Source: a virus
Virus record (IMG/VR): IMGVR_UViG_3300031227_000099
Location: 1-45,104 of that record
DNA length: 45,104 nucleotides
Reading direction: 5' to 3' (one strand)
In this document: in pieces, positions 1 to 11,000 of the stretch
Layout of the letters: each line of letters starts with the position of its first letter
How positions within the stretch are numbered: the stretch's first letter is position 1
Program-made: the position numbers and the translations under genes
The notes under the pieces: generated by a model
What the model was told of the DNA's origin: nothing
Databases searched by the model: none
The model's input: the letters and a program-made list of their open reading frames with translations, nothing else

Positions 1-185
1 CCACCAACCTGCACGGGCGGTTACTCCTACACCCAAGGCCCTAAACAACACAGCCGCATCGTCATGATAGAGGGACGGACCCTCAAGGTCATCTGCCACA
101 CATGGCCCAGCGCACGGTATAACGGCTTGTTGTTTTATGGAGAGGTAGCAGCGCCCGCGACCATTCCGACCGGGACCACCCTTGT
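1..185. repeat. Terminal direct repeat, left copy (genome closure)
   Basis: These 185 bases recur at 44920-45104, differing only at base 127 (T here, G at 45046). Both copies read in the same frame of the same gene, so the window ends overlap and the genome is circular or circularly permuted, with a unit length of 44919 bp. The mismatch changes a leucine codon (TTG) to valine (GTG). An assembler overlap over a polymorphic site is the simplest reading; a true packaged terminal repeat would be expected to be identical. Confidence 0.95.
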
Positions 186-318
186 GGTTCCGAATCAGCT
201 GGTCATCAGCCCCCACGCTCAGACGCCACCAAACCCAGGCAATATATTTAGCCCGACCCAAATGACCCACGACTGGTTCGCATTGAGCGAAGACGGCGAG
301 ATGAGGCTCTACTACTGA
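1..318 (+). CDS. 3' part of a virion-module protein that wraps around the window ends
   Basis: The frame is open from base 1 and continues the gene that starts at 44428. Joined through the terminal repeat the gene encodes about 269 residues. This part supplies the C-terminal ~105 residues, ending in Leu-Tyr-Tyr with a TGA at 316-318 that overlaps the ATG of the next gene. No family is recognised; the position in the late operon next to virion genes suggests a structural or tail-associated role. The sequence from about 44690 to 490 is visibly richer in GC than its neighbours, so the C-terminal half may have been acquired by recombination. Confidence 0.8.
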   Translation, partial: PPTCTGGYSYTQGPKQHSRIVMIEGRTLKVICHTWPSARYNGLLFYGEVAAPATIPTGTTLVVPNQLVISPHAQTPPNPGNIFSPTQMTHDWFALSEDGEMRLYY

Positions 319-665
319 TGACCAACATCACACCCAAACCCGACGGCGCACGTCATTTGGTGGTCAATTCCGCCTACCTCACATGCGATGTACTGATCGA
401 CGCCTGCGCGTCTGGTGATGTTCGTATCATCGACGCAGCAGGCCATGAAGTAGGCCGTGGGCGTCTTGAAGTCATAACACCACAAGTGCTTCGGCCTAAT
501 TTTGATATGGACTCGAAAAAAAAGAATAAGCTAGAATCCAGACGCTCGATCTGCAATACATGCAGTGAAAGCAATGGGACAACTCGCTACACTGTGAAAT
601 GTAAAAACTGCGGGTGTGCGGGCCTGAGCCTGCTTAACGGCGTGTGCAAATTGGAGAAATGGTAA
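318..665 (+). CDS. Small zinc-ribbon-like late protein
   Basis: A 115-residue protein whose ATG overlaps the preceding stop (TGATG). The first ~55 residues are unremarkable. The C-terminal ~45 carry a cysteine cluster, CNTC then CKNCGC, and end in a C-x3-KW tail. This matches the general pattern of short phage zinc-ribbon proteins with two CxxC knuckles, the second as CxxCGC, and a cysteine followed by a terminal lysine-tryptophan. Zinc binding is inferred, not shown. The 5' half is GC-rich and the 3' half AT-rich with an A-run near 516, so the gene straddles a composition boundary near base 490. Its role is unknown; it lies within the late operon. Confidence 0.7.
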   Translation: MTNITPKPDGARHLVVNSAYLTCDVLIDACASGDVRIIDAAGHEVGRGRLEVITPQVLRPNFDMDSKKKNKLESRRSICNTCSESNGTTRYTVKCKNCGCAGLSLLNGVCKLEKW

Positions 666-1999
666 TGGCTAAGAAATTTACACCAGAAGAAAACAATGCG
701 ACGCGCAGGCGTCAGGTTGAGGCTCGCCGTGCTGAACAGCGTAGGGCAGAGGATGCCGCTGGCAATAAGCAGCTAGATACCCTGAAGAACAGGCGAGTTT
801 CAACAGCTGGCGAGTCTGAAACATCCAGAACTAGAATGGTCAGCGACCGCGCCATTGAGGCCGAGCGTGCCCGTCGTGCCGCCAAGACTGCACAGCAGAC
901 CAGCCTGAGCAATAATGGCTCTGCCCCTACTGGCACTGCGACTCCGCTAGTCCAGCAGAAATCACGCGGCGGCAATAGCTCCCGTTCTATCCCGATTATC
1001 CAGCGAGTGCGAAACGGTCGGCGTATTGGCTCTCCGGGCATCCAAGGGAACATACCTGTCGCTAGGCCGAGACCATCGCCGCCGCAGGAAGTGGCCCGCA
1101 ACGGCGGCCAAGCCCCTTCAGCGCCACAAGGTCCACAAGGTCCACAATCGCCTACCGAGCTTCGCCAAGACCCGTCAGAGCTTTCTCCTGAGATGTTCGA
1201 GGACGGCAAGCTGTATAAAAGCCCAGATGGCACAGTAACCAGATGGGACGACCAAGCGAAGCAGCAGACCCAGATGACTTGGGATGCTCAGAGCCGAACT
1301 TGGGCTGTGGCTACAGAGCAGCCTGACCCCATTGGCGATGCGGTTGAGATGGACAATGCTAGATACAGCGCCAAGCAGCAGCGAGAGATGGAGGAAATAA
1401 ACAACGCTGTTCAGGCGGTGCGCGGTCGCGATGACTGGTCGCAAGAGCAGAAAGACGAGGCAATTGCCAAGCTAGACGCTAAATACCTTGGAATTACGCA
1501 ATCATCAAAAGGCCAACAGCAAGAACCCGAATGGCCAAAAGAGCAGGGTGTTGGAAAAACTTGGAATGATAAGTCTGGCGCTTTGCTTACGAGAGACAGC
1601 AATGGCGATGTCAGGATGCTTGTGAAACCTGAGCCGCCACCAAAGCCCGAAGCGAGTGATAAGCAGGAAAGTATTTCCCGGTCTGATTATTCCAAGATGT
1701 ACATGAAGACCTATGAAGATATGACGGTGGAACAAAAAGATGGGTCAAAAACTTACCCCACAATGAAAGATGTTCAGCAGCGAATTTCAGATATTATGTC
1801 GGGACACCAAACCCTGTCCGGAACATCGTCTGACTCTGGGAAGTCTGGCGTAGTTGGACCGGGCGGCGAAAAGATGTCTGACATCCAGTACACTGCCAAC
1901 GCGCGAGGAATGACGGTAGATCAAGTCATCGTGCTAATAGCTAGAAAACACGGTATGATGGTGAGTCAGGTTCGTAAGCAATACGGCCTTGAGCCATAA
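665..1999 (+). CDS. Probable internal virion protein, low complexity
   Basis: A 444-residue hydrophilic protein. The start is placed at the ATG overlapping the preceding stop (TAATG), with GGAGA at 653-657 as ribosome site. The N-terminal ~110 residues are rich in Arg, Ala and Gln and look helical or coiled. A Pro-Gly-Gln stretch containing repeated QGP units follows around residues 155-165. The C-terminal ~45 residues look like a small folded helical domain. No enzymatic motif is visible. Its place just upstream of the giant 3407-residue gene, 24 bases away, suggests an internal or ejected virion protein; that is inferred from context only. Confidence 0.65.
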   Translation: MAKKFTPEENNATRRRQVEARRAEQRRAEDAAGNKQLDTLKNRRVSTAGESETSRTRMVSDRAIEAERARRAAKTAQQTSLSNNGSAPTGTATPLVQQKSRGGNSSRSIPIIQRVRNGRRIGSPGIQGNIPVARPRPSPPQEVARNGGQAPSAPQGPQGPQSPTELRQDPSELSPEMFEDGKLYKSPDGTVTRWDDQAKQQTQMTWDAQSRTWAVATEQPDPIGDAVEMDNARYSAKQQREMEEINNAVQAVRGRDDWSQEQKDEAIAKLDAKYLGITQSSKGQQQEPEWPKEQGVGKTWNDKSGALLTRDSNGDVRMLVKPEPPPKPEASDKQESISRSDYSKMYMKTYEDMTVEQKDGSKTYPTMKDVQQRISDIMSGHQTLSGTSSDSGKSGVVGPGGEKMSDIQYTANARGMTVDQVIVLIARKHGMMVSQVRKQYGLEP

Positions 2000-2023
2000 A
2001 CAACTCTAAAAACTGAGGTATAA

Positions 2024-5000
2024 ATGCCAGTTGATCTTTTTGATAATGGAACTTTACACAAGTCTTCTATCCCAAGAAAAGAAGCGGCTGCGCCAAACGG
2101 GCCGCCAAGAGATTTGCTGGCTTCAGATAGCCCTATTGCCGCGAAGCTTCAAGATAAAGACACCAAGCTTAAATTGCGTCTGGAACGTCTAGCTACAGAG
2201 CGTCCAGATATTGCCAGTAATTCTTCGTCGAATATCGCAGAAGCGCTCGCCATTCAAGAAGCTCGCCTTGACTCTAGATTCAAGGGCATGGCTCCTGCTG
2301 AGCAGGAAATTCTTGTCGAAAAGTACCGTAAAGAATTCGGCGCTATCACAGACAAGCAGAAGTTTGACCGCGAGTGGCACGAAGCTAGGAAAAACACATC
2401 TGAAACGCTGAGCAAAACTGAGCATGTGGTCAACGTCATTGCTGGCACTGCCGGGCGAATGATTCACGGGCCAATAGCGACTGCCGCTGATGCGATAAAC
2501 AATTCGCCATTGAATTACGGCTATGATTTTCCATCAATCCGCAAGATGGTTGAAGACGCTTACGATATAGGCGCTCCCATGAATCCTAAGTATTCCAATA
2601 GCATGTTGCTTACCAAGCTCCCTGCTGGCGCTACGTCGATGGCGATGTTTCTGTTGGCTGGCGGTGCTGGCGGTGCGAGTGCCGCCACGGTCATTGGCTC
2701 CGCCATCGGCGTTGACGAGGGCTATGCGACATCTCTGGAACTCGAAGACCCTTCTATACTTCAGACCGCTGGCCTTATTGCGGGCCATGGGGTGCTTGGT
2801 GCTACAGAAGGCTTGCCGTTCATGAATTTTCTGAGCAGGTTCAATAAAGGCACTGGCGGCGTGGCCGGTCGCGTCTTGGTGAGAAAGCTCACGAAGATTA
2901 ATCCGATATTTAATCCAGCTGCGAAAATTGGCGCTGGTGCAGTGCAGCAGGCTTTTGAAGAAGCGGCTCAGGAATACGGACAAAGCTTCTGGGGCCATGT
3001 TCTAGATGCCGCTGTTGACGGCGATGACAAACGCCCATTCTGGAACGTGGTGCGAGACGCAGGCAAAGAAGCTAGGGACGGAGCGACTGTCGGTGCTATT
3101 CTCGGCGGCTTAATGGGTGGTGCGGGCGGCGGCGTAGGTGGCAAGCGCGTACTAGAACGTGCCAATCGGGTCAATCATATTCGCGAGCTTCGCCAGCATA
3201 TCAATCTGCAAATGGACAATCTTGAACAAGGCGCAGTTGGCGAAGTTAAGGGCGAGTATGATGCTGTCAACCAAAGCCTTGACACTGCAGATAACCCCGA
3301 AGACTCTATTCAAGATTCTCGCACCAAAGAAGACCTTCAGACTTTCGACGGCCTTTCTGGCTGGGTGACAAATAATCCTGAAATCGCACAGCACCTAGCT
3401 GATACAGATTCGCCAAGCAGGACTGACTTTCTCGAAGTCCCCGGCAAATGGAGCGCCGAAGAGCGAGTAGAGCTAGCCGAGAACATTCGCATTATGACTT
3501 CTAGTGACGAAGAAGTTGACGCTATGCTAGAAGAAGCTGGCTTGAGCGAAGCTGAAATCGAATCGACTAGATGGCCGGTTGGCGAGCAGGCTATTGCTGG
3601 CGACGAAGAGGTTCTAGACGCTTCTCAGGTCAGCATTGACGGCGACCCTGACGAAGTGCTTGATCCTTCCGTTGTTTCGTCTGATGAAGAAGTGCTTGAG
3701 CCGCGCGACGTTACGCTTGATGGCGACGATGACATAATCGACCCGTCTGATGTGATGGTCGAAGATGATTACACTCCTGATGCTGACGGCGATGAAAAGA
3801 ATACCAAGAAAGGCAATTCCAATGAATCTGAATCAGAAAATACGAAATCAAATGGACGAAAAGACGGGAAATCTGATAGCTCAGGAACTGGAAAGGGTGG
3901 AGGCTCTTCACAAGATGGTGACGCCGGAGATGCCGGAGTACGTTCCGGTGATGAGAGCGATGACGGTGATGTACCGCCATCTGAATCTTCTTCTGGCGAC
4001 GGCGTGCGTGGAGATGGGCTATCCGCTGATTCGGACTCAGTGGAAGGACGGGGCGGCTCTGGAGGCGGTGGTGAGGGCGGTTCCGGAAGTGGTGACGGAG
4101 GCGTCGGCGTGGTATCAGACGAATCTTCAAATGATGCTGAATCATCAGATGAATCCGGAACATCTGTGGTGGAACCTGACGGGACTGGCGAGCCAAAAAC
4201 AGAAGGCCAAGTAGCCAACAATGGCAACTACGACTTGCGCGGCGTCGCGCCGATAAAGCTGACCAAGGGCGAGCGCAGGAAAGTTAACGCCCAAGTCACC
4301 GAAGCGATAGCTAGCGACAAAGGCATTGTCTCGCTGAACAAGAACGCGGCACGCCAATACACGGGCGAGGGCGGCTTATCGTCCGGAACCAAGGGCGCTC
4401 TAAATCAGCACTACACTGATTACCCCACAATTGAGTCGATGTTCAACGCTCTTGAAGATGCTGGCGTAAGAATGGAAAATTTGCTTGAGCCGTCTGTTGG
4501 CTCAGGTAACTTCGTGGGACATTTGCCTGATGCGCATTGGACCACTGTTGACATTGACAAGACTAATCACGAAGTTGTGAAGCATCTTTATCCCAACGCG
4601 ACCCATTACAACAATTCGTTTGAGGATTTCAGGTCCAAGAACTTCGATGTCATCATCTCGAACGTCCCGTTTCTTGAGACTCGCGGCGCTGGCCGTCGTA
4701 AAATCAGGAGCGACATTGGTACTATTCACGACTTTTACTTTGCTCATTCGCTTGATCTAGTGAAGCCCGATGGCGTCGTTGCGTTTATTACGTCCACTGG
4801 CACGATGGATAAGCTAGACAGCAAAATCCGCGAAGAAATCGTAAGCAAGGCCGATATTATCGGGGCTTTCAGGTTGCCGGGCGGTCACTTTGAGAAAAAC
4901 GCACACACCAGCGTAACTACCGACATCATCTTCATGCAGAAGCGACCCGAAGGCGTCGCGTCTCGCCCTGATTCGGCGGCTGTGAACGACCTGTTCATCA

Positions 5001-8000
5001 AGTCGGAAAAGACGGCTGATGATATCGCCATAAACAACATCTATACCGCTAATCCTGAATATGTTCTTGGCGAAATGAAGGCTGGGAAAAAAAAGCTGTA
5101 TGGCGGTCGCCCTGCTTACGAAGTAAGCGGCGAAGCTGACTTGAGCAAGATCAAGGTGAATTACAAGCCGTATGGCGCTATTCCTAAGAAAGAGGATGCG
5201 GGAGAGCCATCGCCCAAGACCAAGCCCAGACCTAGTGGCGGTGGCGGTGGCGGTGGCGGTGGCGGTGGCGGTGGCGGTGGCGGTGGCGGTGGCGGTACTA
5301 AAGCGCCCCGCTTGGCCCCTCAAGATTATCTGAAATTCACAGAATGGGCAGAATCCCAATCTTTGGAATGGTCATCATCCGACCAGCCGAAATACGCTGA
5401 AAGCATCAAGATAAAAGACGGCGTTGTTTACGTCGCGTCTCAGGAGCTTGAGTTTTCAGATGTCACTACAAAGGCCAAGATTTTCGAGCCGCTTGCTGGC
5501 GAGAATGCCGCGAAGATCATTGCTCTTGACAAGATTCTAAAGCTAGCTAACGAATTTCAAGAGAACCAAGACCCGGAAGTTACTCAGGCCGGTCTTGATG
5601 CAATCGCCAAATACCAAGAGGGCTACAATCTTCATCCATCAGCTGACAAATCGCTCAAAGATGTCTTTAAGAAAGCAGATGAAGATTTTTATCTAGCCGA
5701 GCTTTCTGCGCAATTCGATAAAGATTTTGTGCCTGCCGATTCCATGTCCAAAAAGGTTCGCCATTCCGGTGGCGGAAAAGTTAAAGCCAGCCGAAGTGAC
5801 GATGTGAAGCTTCGCGCCATGTCAGTCGAGAGTAACAAGGGTATTGTGACTTTCCCTGATGGCGATCTGGACGAGGAAAGAGACGCAAAAACACTTCTTT
5901 ACAATGGCTACTCTGTCTTTGGATATACCGATGACGGAAAGCTCATGCTGCAGAACGACATCTTGTATTACTCAGGGAACATCTACAACAAGATAGATAA
6001 TGTTGAAAAAAACAAATCCAAGGGTAAGTATCTAGAAGAGCTTGAGTCGCAGCAATTGAAGCTTCGCGATGTCATGCCCAAGCCCAAGAGTTTTTCAGAA
6101 ATCATAATCAAGGGTACTGAAAAATGGCTGCTGCCCGTTATCGCAAAAACACAATACAGGATTTTCGAGAGATTTGATGAGGCCAAGGGCATTACTGTAT
6201 ACGAAGGCGTCGGCCTTGCCGAACACGGAAAGGCTGCCAAGGTCGTAAAGAAGATTTGGAAGAAGCACTTGAACAATGAGGCGCTGACTTCTCACGCCGT
6301 CCTTGACAAAGGGCCGCCAGCCATCAAAGAGTCGATTCATGTCTACAAAGAGCGACTTACCAATTATGAAAAGATTGTCGATAGCATCTTGGCAAAGATC
6401 AAGCTGGAAATTTCCTCTGACCCTTCGTTGAAAAAAATGGCAGAAGATAGTTTTAATTCCAAATATCGGGCCTATGTCAAACCCGATTATGAAAAAGCGC
6501 AATACCTGATCCAGCCCGTGCTAGATGAAATCAATAAGAATTCAAAAATCAAGCTTCGGAAAAACCAAATCTCATGGACGGTTCAGGCTGTATATGAAGG
6601 CAAGGGCATTAATGCGCATGATGTTGGCGGCGGCAAAACCATGGCGGCGATAACAGTGGCCCGCGCTTTAAAACTTCGGGGACGTGCGCAAAAGCCAATG
6701 TTCGTCGTTCCAGCCAAGACGATAAAAAAATGGGTTCAGGAAACCAAAATGCTTTTCCCAAAAGCCAAGATCGTCGATCTTGGAAGCTTGGGAAAGACCG
6801 AGAGGCAGAAATCGCTTTATGATTTAGCCAACTCTGATGCTGACTATGTATTTATCTCCGTCGAAGGCTTTGGCAAGATCAAGCTGCCCGCTGAGGCCGA
6901 GGCCAAGTACATAACTGAATTGATGGACGAAAATGTTGACGATCCCGACGCGAAGGGCCGCGAAGAAGGTCTTAACGCAGAGAAGATCGAATCTTACGTT
7001 GACGCCCTGAAGAATGACGGCAGGGATACTCGGCTGACTTGGGATAAGCTTGGCGTTGACGCCATTTTTTCAGACGAGGCCCATTCTTTCAAGAACATTG
7101 GCGTTAGTGGCCAGATGGCTAAATTTGATTTAGGCAAGCCTATTACATTCAAGAAGGGCGGACAATCTTTGATGTCTAGCAGGTCTTATGATTTTAGATT
7201 TAAGACTGCCTACACGCTGGACAACAACAACAACAGCAATGTGTTTATGCTGACGGCGACGCCAACGCCAAATATGCCCATGGAAATCTATACCATGCTG
7301 CGCCATCTTGGCCGCGATGTTCTCGAAGAGTACGGAATCAAGACCGATAGGGAATTCGCGTCGATGTTTTTCAAATTGGGGAATGCTGTTCAGGCAGGAA
7401 AGTCAACGCCCAAAAGCGTTCTCAAGAGCATTGTAAATGCTGTCGAGCTTGGCGATCTGATGAATAGGTATATCGACCAGCTGAGCATGGAAGAGATGCC
7501 TTGGATTAAAATTCCAAAAGCAGTGGAGAGAAAGGTTGTCTTGGAATCATCGGCCGATCTAGATTCCGTAATGAACGATCTTCAGGATAGAAAAAAGAAT
7601 ATATCTATCCCCGCCAGAGAGGGCGGGGATGCTCTAGTTGCAATCTTTACTGACGGAAGAAGTGCGTCTAGCGATGTGAGGCTGTACGGTGCAAGTGACC
7701 ATGCCAATGTCGATATAGATGAACGAAGCTTTGACTCAGAAACGGACAAGGTTCAGTGGGTCATTGAAAATCTTCTCAAAAAATCAAAATCCGACCCTGA
7801 CGCCGGGCAGCTGGTGTTTATGGACACGCCGGGATATCAGCAGGTCAAGAAGGGTAAGATGACTGGGAATATCCATCAGGAAATCAAGTCAGCGCTCATT
7901 GCGGGCGGAATGCCTGCTAATCAAATTGCCATCATAAATGGGTCGCAAGTCACGGATGCGAACACCGGCAAAGAAACCTCATCTGGCTCTTCTGCCGAAA

Positions 8001-11000
8001 AGAAGAAGGCTGTTGCTGACGCCTACAACGATGGAAAAATCAAAGTTATTGTCGGCTCCACTCGCTCTATGGGCGAGGGCATGGACCTGCAGGTTACGAC
8101 AACAGATATTTATCATGTTGACATTCCATACACCCCCGGAGAAATTCGCCAAAGAAATGGCCGTGGTGTTCGCCCCGGCAATAGAAATGGCCATATCGAC
8201 ATCCATTATCTGATGATGTCCGGCACGTTCGACTCGCTATCCTTAAGCATCATGCAGAAAAAGGTCGGATGGAATCAGGCGCTTTGGAGCAAGGAAAGTC
8301 TGGATGAGATTTCCACCGAAGAAGAGATGCTTGCAGGTTCCGTTCCTAGCGACAAACAGATTTTGCTTGAGCTAGAAAAAGACCCTATTAAGAAGAAGAA
8401 GCTTCAAATTGAATTCGAAATAGATGGGCTAAAGAATTCGATTGATGCAATGCGACAGCAGCGCGGAACTCTAACCGCAAGAGCCGGTTTGAAAAAACTC
8501 GCAATAACTCATGCGGAAGAAAGCTTGAAGTCTAGGACTGAGAAGGTCGCTGGATTGAAGCCTGATGAGGAAATCAGCGATCTAGAGAAGCGGGCTGAAG
8601 TTTTCAAGAGCAGGAAAGACCACTGGATTAGAATGCGGGAGGTTTCTCGCGGGCAAATTTCAGAATCCAAAGAAGAGCTAGCTTCCCTGAATAAGCAGCT
8701 GGACGAGATGAATGATCTCATGGCGGCCTATGCTGACCAACTTGATGGCTTGCAGGAGCGATGGTTTGACTCTAATGGCTCCATGATTGTGACTCAGGCC
8801 GACATCGACGCCGAATCCAAAAAGAATGATGGCGACGGCGGCATGGTAACGCAAGGCTTTTCTCCGCAAAGCCAGAAGGGTACGAGCAAGAAGAAATCTA
8901 TGGGCCTAAAACCCATGGCTGGAAATATCGAATTGCCTACAGAAGCTGCTGGCGGCGCTGCTCCCATGAAGGGAAGGCCAGCACAGGCCAATGATGTTTT
9001 GAATCTAGTGCGAAAGCTCTGGAACATTCCGATTACAGGCAAGGCCACGCACCCAATGAAAAAAGCAGCGGGCTGGTACACGATGAATCTTGGGCATATT
9101 CGCATGAAAGATGTGCGAAGCATTGACACGGGGCTGCATGAGCTTGGCCATCATTGGGACAGGGAACTGGATAGATGGTCCGTGAACAATAAAAATCCAA
9201 AGGCGATCAAGGCCGAGCTTATGAGAATGGGCGAAGAGCTTTATGGCAGCAAGATTCCAGTCGGCGGCTACAAGAGCGAGGGTTTTGCTGAATTTGTTCG
9301 TGGGTTCTTTTTGACGGACAACATCGCAGAGCGTGCGCCTGAAACCTACAAGTGGTTCACTTCTGAATATCTCGTAAGCAACCCCAAAGAAGCCAAAAAA
9401 GTCAGGGAGCTTGGGCTGATGGTTATGGCGTGGCGAACGCAAGGCGCTGATGCCCGGCTAAAAGCATTCCGTTCCCCGATCAAGCAAGATTGGTCCGTAC
9501 GGGCCATCGCGGCAAGGGCAGCGTCATGGAAAGAAACCGCGTTGATGGATAAGTTCCTTCGCATTCTTCGAATAATGGAGAAGTCCGACGTCGATCTCGA
9601 TAATCTCGCACCTTCGGAAAATCCATACTCTTTGGCCACTGCATTTTCCATGTCTGCAGGCGGCAAGGCCAGACAGGGAGCATTGGTCGAAACAACCAAC
9701 ATTTGGGGCGACCGGACAGGCATTGGCCTGAGGGAGGCTCTAGAGCCGGTTTCCGCCATGGGCAACAAGGCGGTAGAAAACTGGCTCGACTATGTTGTCG
9801 CTAGCAGGGCAATCCTGCTGCACAGCAAGGGCATAAATCCGGGCGTTTCGATCAGTGATGCCAAGTTTATCGTCAACAAGCACAAGTCCGAGAAATTCGA
9901 CAAGGTGATTTCCGAAGTAACTGACTGGAGCCGCCGAAACATGAAGCTTCTTGTCACTGCTGGTTCTATGACAGAGCTAGATATGGAAAGAATCATTGAG
10001 GCAAATCCGATTTACATTCCCTTCTCTCGTCAATTTTCAAAAGACGAGCTTCGTGGTGGCGGTAGCGGTAGCATGTCCGGAAAAGTCAAGCACATGAAGG
10101 GAAGCGGTCGCGAGATTGATGACCCGATTGAGGCTCTGATTCGCCAGTCGGAAAAGATGATAACTTCCGCAATGCAGGCTCATATCGTCAAGGCATTGGT
10201 GCAGGTTTACGATGACAATCTGGGCAAAACATGGCGCTCGAAATCGAACATAGGGAGAATGATGGCCGAGGTTCCCGCGCCAAGGGAAGAAACTATTTTT
10301 GGCATGGACCAGATTAAAAAAGAGGTTTTAGAAAAAGCACTTTCTCTTGGCGCTGATCCAGACGCAGTGAAAGCCGCACTGGCTCTTGATGAATTCTGGG
10401 AAGAAAATATGTCCGTATGGACCAATTCTAGCCAGTACAAGGGTGGCGAGAAAATCATCGGACTCGAAGTGAATGGCGAAAAGCGGTGGTTCGAAATTGA
10501 AGATAAGCAATTCTTTCGAGCGCTAAACAAAATCAATGGCGAAACTGATATCAACGCTTTTGGCAAGTTTGCATCTAAAGTAACTGGCCTGCAAAGGCTT
10601 GGTGCTACCGGGCTGAATCCCGCATTTGGACTGATTAGAAATGCAAAGCGAGATTTTCTAACAGCCGGAGTGAATTCCAACTATGTAAAATACGGCCCTT
10701 TGTCTAGCTTGAAAGGCGTTGCTGACTCTATCTTGGGCGGCGAATTGCCAAATCGCTACAAGTCTATGGGTGTGGATTTGTCTGGCTGGATTGGGCAAGA
10801 CAAAGGCTCGCTCAAGGGAATTCGCGGAAAAACGCTATCTTCGACTGGCGGTCAAAAAGTAATGACCACGGTAAAGAACCCAATAGAAGCTCTTCGGGCA
10901 GTATTCGGCGTAACCGAAGCTGGCCCGCGCTTGGCTGAATTTGCAGGGGCGTATGAGTTTGGAATGGAGAAATACGGAAATTCTCGCGACGCTTCGATTC

